Positions 1 to 6,632 of a stretch of DNA of 8,309 nt are shown in pieces. Within the stretch, counting starts at the first letter, position 1, and the number at the start of each line of letters is the position of its first letter. A program made the translations under genes and the position numbers. Location of the stretch: assembly GCA_946615275.1 (NCBI GenBank), contig CAMOHV010000038.1, positions 1-8,309 of the forward strand, in the 5' to 3' direction. Below the pieces are notes generated by a model. It did no database searches, was not told the DNA's origin, and saw nothing but the letters and a program-made list of their open reading frames with translations. The stretch comes from an uncultured Verrucomicrobiota bacterium. GTDB taxonomy: Bacteria > Verrucomicrobiota > Kiritimatiellia > RFP12 > UBA1067.

Positions 1-1685
1 GACGAGCCGTTGATGCGGTAGAAGCGGGCTGTGGTGATCTTCATGGAGCCGAACTTCTCGTCGCCCATGGGCATGACGGTCTGGACGGTGCCCTTGCCGT
101 GGGTGGATGTGTCGCCCACCACGATCGCACGCCCCAGGTCGCGCAGCGCGCCCGCCACGATTTCGGAGGCGGACGCCGAGAGGCGGTCTATCAGCACCAC
201 CATCGGCTTGCGGCAGGAGAACTGCGGCTGGTCGGGGAACGACGGGAGGATGTAGAGGTTGCGCGTCTCGCGTATCTGCACCACGGGGATCGTCTCGGGG
301 CAGAAGAGCTGGGTGAGCAGGACCGCCTCGCGGAGCGACCCGCCGCCGTTGCCGCGGAGGTCAAGGACGAAGCCGTCCATCTCAGAGCCCGGCTCCTGGA
401 ACTGGCCTATGTACTTGTTGATGTCGCGCGAGCAGCTGCGGTAGGCGGGGTCGGAGGGACGCTTGTCCATGGTGCCGTAGAACTCGCGGAACTTGACGTA
501 GCCGAAAGTGTTCGTGACGCCGCCCAGCACGACGCGCTCTAAGCGCCCGGTGGCGGCCTGGTCCTCGAGCTTTATCTCGTCGCGGATGAGGGCGATGCGG
601 CGGCGCGTGGCGCCGGAGGGGTCGGACGCCGGGAGTATCTCGAGGACCACCTTGGTGTCCTTGGGGCCGCGTATCTTGCGGATGGACTTCTTCATGGGCT
701 TGTAGAGGATGTCCTCGATGGGCCCGTCGCCCTGCCCGACGCCGACGATCTTGTCGCCCTTCTTGATGCGCCCGTCGCGGGCCATCGGCCCGCCGGGCAT
801 GACGCGCTCGATCTTGAGCGCCCCCTCGTCCATCTGGAGAACCGCCCCAACGCCGCAGAGGGAGAGGTTCATGTTCATGTCGAACTCCTCCTTGGAGGTG
901 GGGGACATGTAGTCGGAGTGGGGGTCGTACGCCTGCGCGACGGCGGAGAGGTAGCGCTGGAGGAGCGACTCCTCGTCGGTCTCCGTGAAGAACGCCTGCG
1001 AGAGGCGCTGGTAGCGCTTGAGGAGGTTCTGCTTCGGGCTCAGCTCGGGCTCCTTGGCCTCGGCGACGTCGTTCGTCCCGGCCTTCTTCTCGCCGTCCTT
1101 CTTCTCCGCTTCGGCCTTCTTCGGGTTCTTGGCCGCCTCGCGCGCGGCCTTCTGCTCGTCGAGCTTCGCCTTCTCGGCGTCCAGCTCGCGGCCGAGGATC
1201 TGGGAGAGAAGCTCGTTCTTGATGCGCTTGCGCCATAGCTCGTCGCGCTCAGCGAGCGTCGCGGGCCAGGGGGCGTCCTTGCGAAGCCAGCGGTAGTCCT
1301 CCTTCACGGAGAAGTCGAAGTTGGCGGTCTCGAGGAGGTTGGTGGCGAAGGCTATGCGGTCGGCGTAGCGCTCGGAGAAGACCTTGTACACGTCGAAGAC
1401 GAAGGAGACGTCGCCCGAGAGGAGCGCGTCGTCGATGCGCGTCTGCATGGGGGCGAAGCGGTCGAGGTCCTCCTGGAGGAAGACGGAGTGGGAATAGTCG
1501 AACTGTGTGATGAGATTGGTCCACGCGCGGCGGGATATCTCGTCGTCGACTGGGCGCTGAAGCACATGGTAGCCTTCGAGCATCTGGACAGCGCGCCTCG
1601 CCACCTTGCCATAGTAGGGCTGCGGCTTGAGGTCGGCGCCGCACGCCGTTGCGGCGACAAGCGCCAATGCTAGGATCTTCTTCAT
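1..1685 (-). CDS. prc: Carboxy-terminal processing (tail-specific) protease, S41A family, 3' end off window
   Basis: Serine protease of the Prc/Tsp/CtpA type, which trims or degrades periplasmic proteins from their C-termini. 561 residues are visible; E. coli Prc has 682, so the C-terminal part is missing at the left edge. It opens with a signal sequence (MKKILALALVAATAC, residues 1-15; Cys15 gives only a weak lipobox). Residues about 60-145 match the Prc N-terminal domain (FDYSHSVFL, APWPAT). A PDZ domain lies at about 275-350 (GVGAVLQMDEG, GDKIVGVG). The S41 core carries DLRGNGGG at 442-449, the nucleophile in DRLSASASE (Ser505, middle of the three) and the general base Lys531 in THGKGTVQ, so the active site looks intact. 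A Lys/Glu/Ala-rich insertion at about 169-215 is absent from E. coli Prc. The start follows a repeat-filled 56 bp gap after the NERD gene and has only a weak GAGAAG-like ribosome site. Family assignment is very secure; the choice between the symbols prc and ctpA is convention. Confidence 0.95.
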   Translation of the reverse strand, partial: MKKILALALVAATACGADLKPQPYYGKVARRAVQMLEGYHVLQRPVDDEISRRAWTNLITQFDYSHSVFLQEDLDRFAPMQTRIDDALLSGDVSFVFDVYKVFSERYADRIAFATNLLETANFDFSVKEDYRWLRKDAPWPATLAERDELWRKRIKNELLSQILGRELDAEKAKLDEQKAAREAAKNPKKAEAEKKDGEKKAGTNDVAEAKEPELSPKQNLLKRYQRLSQAFFTETDEESLLQRYLSAVAQAYDPHSDYMSPTSKEEFDMNMNLSLCGVGAVLQMDEGALKIERVMPGGPMARDGRIKKGDKIVGVGQGDGPIEDILYKPMKKSIRKIRGPKDTKVVLEILPASDPSGATRRRIALIRDEIKLEDQAATGRLERVVLGGVTNTFGYVKFREFYGTMDKRPSDPAYRSCSRDINKYIGQFQEPGSEMDGFVLDLRGNGGGSLREAVLLTQLFCPETIPVVQIRETRNLYILPSFPDQPQFSCRKPMVVLIDRLSASASEIVAGALRDLGRAIVVGDTSTHGKGTVQTVMPMGDEKFGSMKITTARFYRINGS

Positions 1686-1694
1686 TTTAATCTT

Positions 1695-1750
1695 CTCAAC
1701 CTTTCAACTCTAACTCTTCAACTTTTCAACCTTTCAACTTTTCAACCTTT
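1695..1750. repeat. AT-rich 8-bp tandem repeat between the NERD gene and prc
   Basis: About seven units of an octamer read on the plus strand as TTTCAAC followed by C or T. The core CAAC begins at 1697, 1705, 1719, 1727, 1735 and 1743, with a degenerate TAAC unit at 1711. The steps are therefore 8 bp, except that the degenerate unit shifts the phase (6 then 8). Successive units alternate C and T in the last position. On the coding (minus) strand each unit reads GTTGAAA, and the TGA stop of the NERD gene (1742-1744) belongs to one of the first units. The array fills nearly the whole gap to prc. It is markedly AT-richer than the flanking genes. Function unknown. Confidence 0.85.
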
Positions 1751-2431
1751 CCTCACGCTCATGATCTGGACGAGGCGGGAGAGCTCGTCCTGCGGCAGCG
1801 CCACCGGGCGCGCAAGGATCCACGCGATGATCTCTGACGAATTGAGCAGCACCACGGAGCCTGTCTGCCCACGCTTTCCGGAAAGCGTGTCGGACGCGAA
1901 GCAGACCACCGGCGTGATTGTGCCCGACCAACCGGCGGCTGAAAGGCGCGCCGCCAGTGCGTCCGCCTCGCCGGAGGCTTGATTGACCGGCGGGCGCGAC
2001 GGCAGGCTTCCGTCTATCAGCACGTTCCCCTCCTCTACCGTGACCACGCCGTTCCAGTTCTTCGTCTCCACGCAGAACACGCCCGTCGGACCTGCCACGA
2101 CATGGTCTACATGGTGCTTGCCGGCCTCGTAGTCGTGGAACACATGGTATTCGCCAGGGAGCGTGGCCAGTATCGCCGCCACCCGCTCCTCGCCCCGGGC
2201 CCCCTTGAAATACGACTCCACGCTCCTCACGCCCATGCGCCACATCGCCGCCGCGAACACGAACGACAGGACGAAGAGGCAGGCGAAGAGCCCCGTATGC
2301 GAACTCAGGGCGAGCGCCGCGCCGAAGGCTCCAAGCATGACAAGGCAGATGAACAGCGGCCACAACGAAAGGACCGTGCCGTTCACCCTCGCCCATTCTC
2401 CGGGCATTCCATGCTGGACTGCGTTGGACAT
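1742..2431 (-). CDS. Membrane-anchored NERD (nuclease-related) domain protein
   Basis: 229 residues. Two hydrophobic helices near the N-terminus (about 19-42 and 45-66) should anchor it in the inner membrane. The rest, from about residue 77, is a NERD domain: GARGEERVAAIL at 77-88, then the restriction-endonuclease-like core HVDHVV with Asp109, followed by VETKNW with Glu122 and Lys124 (D-X12-E-X-K spacing as in PD-(D/E)XK folds), then Gln151 in NQASGEADAL. NERD domains are predicted nuclease-like folds; a cellular role and substrate are not established from sequence, and catalysis here is inferred from the retained acidic and lysine residues. The ATG start has GGAG seven bases upstream and lies 36 bp after dxs, with its own promoter-like motif. 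The stop codon lies inside the downstream octamer repeat. Domain call is confident; function is open. Confidence 0.85.
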   Translation of the reverse strand: MSNAVQHGMPGEWARVNGTVLSLWPLFICLVMLGAFGAALALSSHTGLFACLFVLSFVFAAAMWRMGVRSVESYFKGARGEERVAAILATLPGEYHVFHDYEAGKHHVDHVVAGPTGVFCVETKNWNGVVTVEEGNVLIDGSLPSRPPVNQASGEADALAARLSAAGWSGTITPVVCFASDTLSGKRGQTGSVVLLNSSEIIAWILARPVALPQDELSRLVQIMSVRKG

Positions 2432-2437
2432 CTGAAA

Positions 2438-2443
2438 TCTCCG
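2438..2443 (-). promoter_or_regulatory. Ribosome binding site of the NERD gene
   Basis: The minus strand reads CGGAGA, with the GGAG core ending 7 bases before the ATG at 2431. It supports that start for the NERD protein; no other start codon in the frame has a comparable site. Confidence 0.6.
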
Positions 2444-2466
2444 ATTGCTCTTGTTGAAACCTGTAG

Positions 2467-2475
2467 ATTATACCA
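2467..2475 (-). promoter_or_regulatory. Extended -10 promoter motif upstream of the NERD gene
   Basis: The minus strand reads TGGTATAAT, a perfect consensus -10 hexamer with the TGn extension, 35 bases upstream of the NERD start. It overlaps the TAA stop of dxs. There is no convincing -35 hexamer at 17-18 bp, but extended -10 promoters do not need one. A transcript starting about 7 bases downstream would have a 5' leader of about 30 bases including the GGAG site. In DNA this GC-rich a chance match is less likely but possible, since part of the string encodes the last Dxs codons. Confidence 0.45.
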
Positions 2476-4264
2476 TTTTCGCGGCGGCAGGGGCAGATGC
2501 AAATTCATCGTGCAGTCTGTCGGCAACGTCCTGGGCCGTGAAGGCGAACTCCTTCTCAAGGTCCGCGGGCGCGCCATGGGGGATGAACGCGTCGGGCCAG
2601 CCGAAGCGGAAGTCCGCGCCTATCGCCTCCCCAAAGCCTCCGGCCACGGACCCATTCTCGATCGAGGCTATCTTCATCCCGGCGGCGCGCTGGCGCGCGA
2701 TGAGAGCGGTGTCAAACGGTTTTATCCAGCGCGCGTGCACCACGCCGGCGCGGACTCCGCGCGCGGCGAGCAGCTCGGCCGCGGCGTTGGCCTTCGGCAC
2801 CTGGTCGCCCAGCGCCCATATCTGCAGCGGCGCGTCGGGCGCTTCCGACGCCTCGACGCGCGCTGGGCACGCGCCGCGCGGATAGCGGATCGCCACGGGG
2901 CCGCCCGAGGCGAGCGCCTCGCGAAGCGCGGCGGCCATGTCCCCGGCGTCCCTGGGCTGGACGATCCTGAGGTTCGGGAACGCGCGCAGAAGAGGTATGT
3001 CGAACATCCCGTTGTGCGTGCGCCCGTCGAGCCCGACAAGCCCTGCGCGGTCGATCGCGAACACCACCGGCAGGTTCAGCAGGCACACGTCGTGCATTAT
3101 CTGGTCGATCGAACGCTGCAGGAACGACGAGTATAGCGCCACTACGGGCCTGAGCCCGCTCTTGGCGAGCCCTGCAGCGAACGTGACAAGATGCCCTTCG
3201 CAGATACCGGCGTCGAAGAACCGGGACGGGAACTCGCGCGCGAACAGCGCAAGGCCCGTGCCATTGCGCATCGCCGCCGTGAGCGCACAGACGCGGGAGT
3301 CTTCGCGCGCGAGGGCCGTCAGCGCGTCGCCGAACACGCTGGACCACGTAGGCGCACCCTTGGACGGCATCTCGCCGCTCGCCAGGTCGAACGGCCCCAC
3401 GCCGTGCCAGCGCACGGGGTCGGCCTCCGCCGGCTGATAGCCCCTACCCTTCTGCGTGACGACGTGCACGACCACAGAGCGCTTGTCGTCGCGCGCCACC
3501 GTCAGCGCCGCCTCGACCGCCTTGAGGTCATGCCCGTCCACCGGGCCGATGTATCGCAGCCCCAGCGACTCGAAGAACGCGTTGCCCAGCCAGATGGACT
3601 TGACGAGCTGCTCGATGCGATGGTACGGCCCGCTCAGGAACGAGAGCCTGAGGCAATGCCCGGCGCTCTCCGCCTTCGCCTTCATGCGGTTATACTTCAC
3701 CCCCGCGAGCATCCGCCCCAGAACACGCGCGAACGAGCCGACGTTCGCGGAGATGGACATCGCGTTGTCGTTCAGGACAAGTATGAGCTTCTTCGTGGCG
3801 GCCGCGCAGTTGTTGAGCGCCTCAAGGTTCATTCCGTTCGTGAGAGAGGCGTCCCCCACAACCGCCACCACGTTCTCGGAGCCTCCAGACAGATCGCGCG
3901 CCGCCGCCATGCCCTCGGCGGCGGAGAGCGCCGCCCCGGCGTGCCCGGCAACGAAGGAGTCGAACGGGGACTCCCCGGGATCTGGGAAGCCGGAGACGCC
4001 GCCGCGCGTCCTGAGCGTGGCGAAGGAGTCCCAGCGATCAGTGAGAAGCTTCCATGCGTACGCCTGGTGCCCGACGTCCCAGACCACCTTGTCGCGCGGC
4101 GGGTCGAACACGCGCAGAAGCGCGATACACAGCTCCACTGCGCCAAGCGACGACGCGAGATGCCCCCCGCGCTCCGACACCACCTCCAGGATGCGTCCGC
4201 GCGTCCTCTCCGCGAGGGCGGGAAGCTCGCCTGGCGCGAGAGCCTTGACCTCGGCGGGGCTCAT
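2468..4264 (-). CDS. dxs: 1-deoxy-D-xylulose-5-phosphate synthase
   Basis: Condenses pyruvate and glyceraldehyde-3-phosphate to 1-deoxy-D-xylulose 5-phosphate, the first step of the MEP isoprenoid pathway (also feeding thiamin and pyridoxal); cytosolic, thiamin-diphosphate and Mg dependent. 598 residues against 620 in E. coli. Visible motifs: WDVGHQAYAWKLL (62-74), the ThDP/Mg motif from Asp138 (GDAS) to Asn167 (LNDN), YIGPVDGHD (238-246), His287, catalytic Glu356 in CEGHLVTFAAG, DRAGLVGLDGRTHNG (405-419) and IRYPRG (459-464). The frame stays open further upstream, but homology to other Dxs proteins begins at this ATG, which has GGGAGG six bases before it. The start overlaps the uppS stop as ATGA, so the two should be translationally coupled. 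Two motif variants are noted: GDA for the usual GDG, and EGH for the usual EQH. EGH occurs in some other lineages as I recall, and the enzyme otherwise looks complete and active. Confidence 0.96.
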   Translation of the reverse strand: MSPAEVKALAPGELPALAERTRGRILEVVSERGGHLASSLGAVELCIALLRVFDPPRDKVVWDVGHQAYAWKLLTDRWDSFATLRTRGGVSGFPDPGESPFDSFVAGHAGAALSAAEGMAAARDLSGGSENVVAVVGDASLTNGMNLEALNNCAAATKKLILVLNDNAMSISANVGSFARVLGRMLAGVKYNRMKAKAESAGHCLRLSFLSGPYHRIEQLVKSIWLGNAFFESLGLRYIGPVDGHDLKAVEAALTVARDDKRSVVVHVVTQKGRGYQPAEADPVRWHGVGPFDLASGEMPSKGAPTWSSVFGDALTALAREDSRVCALTAAMRNGTGLALFAREFPSRFFDAGICEGHLVTFAAGLAKSGLRPVVALYSSFLQRSIDQIMHDVCLLNLPVVFAIDRAGLVGLDGRTHNGMFDIPLLRAFPNLRIVQPRDAGDMAAALREALASGGPVAIRYPRGACPARVEASEAPDAPLQIWALGDQVPKANAAAELLAARGVRAGVVHARWIKPFDTALIARQRAAGMKIASIENGSVAGGFGEAIGADFRFGWPDAFIPHGAPADLEKEFAFTAQDVADRLHDEFASAPAAAKMV

Positions 4265-4968
4265 GGACGCCCTCCCAGACGGCGGCGGCGTGAGGCGTAT
4301 GCGGCCAGCGCCGCGTCGAAGTCGGCCTTCGAGAAGTCCGGCCAGAGGACGGGCGTACAATGGAACTCGGCGTATGCGCACTGCCAGAGGAGGAAGTTGG
4401 AGAGGCGGAACTCGCCTGATGTGCGGATCACGAGATCAGGGTCGGGGACGTCCGGCGCATAGAGCCGGCTGGCGAAATCCTCCTCCGTGAGCGGCTTCTC
4501 CGGATCGGCCAGGCCCGCCGCGCAGTCCTGCGCGTAGCGCCTCGCGGCCGCTGCGATCTCGGCGCGTCCGCCATACGATATTGCAAGGATCAACTGCGTG
4601 CCGACAAAGCCCTCGGTGCGGCGCTCGAGGTCGGCGATGCCCTTGACGAGGGACTCCGAAAGATCCTCGCGCCGCCCGATAACGCGGAAGCGGACCCCGT
4701 CGCGGACAAGCCTTTCGGCCTTCTTCAGGAGGAACTCGGAGAGAAGCCCCATAAGCCCCCCAACCTCATCTTTCGAACGCTTCCAGTTCTCGGTGGAGAA
4801 TGCGTAGAGCGTGAGATAGCCTATGCCGGCGTCGCGGCACCATCCAAGAACGCGCCCGGCGGTCTCGGCGCCGGCGCGATGCCCTTCCAGGCGCGGTCTG
4901 CCATGCGCCTCGGCCCAGCGCCCGTTTCCATCCATTATCACCGCGAGATGTTTCAGTTTCTCTTCCAT
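4261..4968 (-). CDS. uppS: Undecaprenyl diphosphate synthase (cis-prenyltransferase)
   Basis: Adds isopentenyl diphosphate units to farnesyl diphosphate in the cis configuration, giving the C55 carrier used for peptidoglycan, O-antigen and other envelope glycans; acts at the cytosolic face of the membrane. 235 residues with the chosen start (E. coli 253). Signature motifs: MDGNGRW (12-18) with catalytic Asp13, YAFSTENWKR (55-64), SYGGRAEI (131-138), and DLVIRTSGEFRLSNFLLWQ (178-196) followed by the conserved YAEF with Glu201. I chose the ATG at 4968 because the protein MEEKLKHLAVIMDGNG starts close to the family motif and AAAGG lies about eight bases upstream. An in-frame ATG at 5022 would add 18 residues but has no ribosome site. 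The gap to the preceding glycosyltransferase gene is 73 bp (19 bp with the longer start). The 3' end overlaps dxs by 4 bp. Confidence 0.95.
   Translation of the reverse strand: MEEKLKHLAVIMDGNGRWAEAHGRPRLEGHRAGAETAGRVLGWCRDAGIGYLTLYAFSTENWKRSKDEVGGLMGLLSEFLLKKAERLVRDGVRFRVIGRREDLSESLVKGIADLERRTEGFVGTQLILAISYGGRAEIAAAARRYAQDCAAGLADPEKPLTEEDFASRLYAPDVPDPDLVIRTSGEFRLSNFLLWQCAYAEFHCTPVLWPDFSKADFDAALAAYASRRRRLGGRP
4271..4276 (-). promoter_or_regulatory. Ribosome binding site of dxs, inside the end of uppS
   Basis: The minus strand reads GGGAGG, six bases before the dxs ATG (4264), and lies within the last codons of uppS (Leu-Gly-Gly-Arg-Pro). It decides the dxs start in favour of the ATG in the ATGA overlap rather than an upstream in-frame ATG at 4381 that lies deep inside uppS. 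Confidence 0.75.
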
Positions 4969-5041
4969 CGTTGTTGCCTTTGCCACACCTGTCTCAAACT
5001 TCGCCCTTGAGCAGAACCACATGTGAAGCCACAGCGCACAT

Positions 5042-6631
5042 CTATTTCTGTTCCTTGCGCCTCAGGACGAGAAGCGTCGTGGCGTTCTGCCCGAAGTCCG
5101 GCTCGGCGTCGACGCGCTCGTAGTTCTTGCGGAGGATCAGCCAGAACGCCTTCTGCCGCTCGTACGGCACCTCGCTGCAGGTGGGCGCGGCGATCGCGAA
5201 GGAGTAGCCGGAAAAGGCGGCCATGCGGCAGGGGGCCTTTTCGAGAAGCGCCTCCAGATCCTCGGTGGAGAAGACGTGAAGCGAGCGGGCCTCGGCGCTG
5301 GGCATCTCGGGGAAATACGAGAACGGCCCCATCTCGAAGCCGGGTGGAACGCTCCGGCCCGTCTCCACGGCCAGGTAGAGGTCCTGCGTCAGCAGCTCCC
5401 TGCCGCCCGGATCCAGCACGTTTATCTCATGGGCCATCTCGCGGAGCTTCGCAAGCTCCGTGCATGGCTTCTTGCGGCTCCAGAACCGGTCCTGGGAGAA
5501 CGTTGTCCACTGCTGGAGGAGCGGAGACGAGAAGGACATCAGCGCGGCGGCGAGGACAGGCAGCCAGTGCGAAGATCCCCTGCGGTAGAAGAACGCCACC
5601 ACCACCACGGATAGCGGCGACATGATCGGCACCTGGTAGTCGTCGTAAGGGAACGGCGCGGAAATCTGCAGCAGGAACACCGCTGCGAAGGAAAGGCCGA
5701 GCGCCCAGAGCATCGTGCGCGCCGCGCAGGGGATCTCGGCCGGCTCTTCGCCTCGCCTTGCGCCCCGCAGCGCCAGCGCGGCGAAGAGCATCACGCCCAG
5801 CGCGGCGTAGCCGCGGGCGAGGCGCGACACGCTTCCTGCGGCGAAGAACGGGTCGAAGCCGCCGCGCGCCGCGTGGTACGCCTGCGCCGCGAGAAGTCCC
5901 TTGAGGCTCGCGGGGTCCAAAGCGAAGAAGCCGTACGTCAGCATCAACCCCAACGCCCCACCAACGCCGAACCAGGCGAACGACCACCTCCATTCGCGGA
6001 AGCGGAGGAGGAGCGTCATGCCAACGACCGGCAGCACCAGTACTAGCGAGATGCGCGTGCCGCTCGCGAACGCAAGCGACATCCCGCCCATCAAAAGCGC
6101 CGCCGCGCGACGCCATCCGCCCTTCTCCAGCCCCCAGGCGACAAGGAGAAAGCCGCCCATCAGGAACGTGGAGCCGAGCGCGTACGTCTTCGGTATCGCG
6201 TTGAAGTAGATGTGGTAGAGGTTGCACCCCAAGACCGCGAACACCGCAAGCCCCGCCGCCGACCGCCTCTCCGGCACCACGAGCCTCCGCACGAGCGCCA
6301 CCGAGAGCGCGACGGCCGCGAAGCCGAACGCAAGCGTCACGATGCGCCCGCCCAGAAGCCCTCCCAGCGGCGATGACGGCGACTGCCATATCGGCGCGAG
6401 AACGGAATAGACGAACGGGAGCGCCGGCCCCTGCGTGAAGAAGAAGTCGTGGTACGGGAACTTCCCGTCGCGCACGAGCTGCGCTGCATACAGGTACCAC
6501 CCCTCGTCCTGGTTCAACGAGCCCCACCACACCGCGAACACGGAGAGGAAGACGGCCACCAACGCGGCGAAAAGCCGCGCCGCCGCAAACGACTGGAGGA
6601 ACTGGAGTATGCGCCCCTTCACGGATGCCAC
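5042..6631 (-). CDS. Polytopic membrane protein, probable GT-C fold (PMT/ArnT-like) glycosyltransferase
   Basis: 529 residues. About ten to eleven hydrophobic segments span residues 17-370, followed by a soluble tail (about 372-529). The first extracytoplasmic loop after helix 1 contains NQDEGWYLYAAQLVRDG (Asp42-Glu43). An acidic pair at this place, followed by an amphipathic Y-A-x-x-L-x-x-G helix, is typical of GT-C enzymes such as the glycosyltransferase 39/ArnT group, which transfer a sugar from a polyprenyl-phosphate donor on the periplasmic side. Donor and acceptor cannot be read from the sequence. Start: GTG one base after the panC stop, with no clear Shine-Dalgarno, so translation probably depends on coupling to panC. 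The uppS gene just downstream, which makes the lipid carrier, fits the assignment. It could instead be an uncharacterised membrane protein of similar topology; the CDS itself is certain. Confidence 0.75.
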   Translation of the reverse strand: MASVKGRILQFLQSFAAARLFAALVAVFLSVFAVWWGSLNQDEGWYLYAAQLVRDGKFPYHDFFFTQGPALPFVYSVLAPIWQSPSSPLGGLLGGRIVTLAFGFAAVALSVALVRRLVVPERRSAAGLAVFAVLGCNLYHIYFNAIPKTYALGSTFLMGGFLLVAWGLEKGGWRRAAALLMGGMSLAFASGTRISLVLVLPVVGMTLLLRFREWRWSFAWFGVGGALGLMLTYGFFALDPASLKGLLAAQAYHAARGGFDPFFAAGSVSRLARGYAALGVMLFAALALRGARRGEEPAEIPCAARTMLWALGLSFAAVFLLQISAPFPYDDYQVPIMSPLSVVVVAFFYRRGSSHWLPVLAAALMSFSSPLLQQWTTFSQDRFWSRKKPCTELAKLREMAHEINVLDPGGRELLTQDLYLAVETGRSVPPGFEMGPFSYFPEMPSAEARSLHVFSTEDLEALLEKAPCRMAAFSGYSFAIAAPTCSEVPYERQKAFWLILRKNYERVDAEPDFGQNATTLLVLRRKEQK

Positions 6632-6632
6632 G

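Noticed and set aside
382..1236. 284-codon minus-strand frame within prc
   Set aside because: Arg-rich alternative frame of prc; the prc frame is unbroken through this stretch with Prc homology throughout, so there is no frameshift.
1979..3136. 385-codon open frame on the plus strand, spanning the NERD and dxs genes
   Set aside because: Arg/His/Ala-rich translation with no recognisable motif, lying antisense across two well-supported genes; a typical shadow frame in high-GC DNA.
4265..4381. Longer dxs start at 4381 adding 39 residues
   Set aside because: The extra residues show no Dxs homology and lie deep inside uppS; the ATG at 4264 has a strong ribosome site and matches the family N-terminus.
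3191..4462. 423-codon open frame on the plus strand opposite dxs and the end of uppS
   Set aside because: Long, but the composition is that of an antisense shadow and the opposite strand is a clear dxs. No ribosome site or domain supports it.
5018..5025. CACATGTG palindrome upstream of uppS as an operator
   Set aside because: A single 8-bp palindrome without flanking symmetry or a nearby promoter; chance is sufficient explanation.
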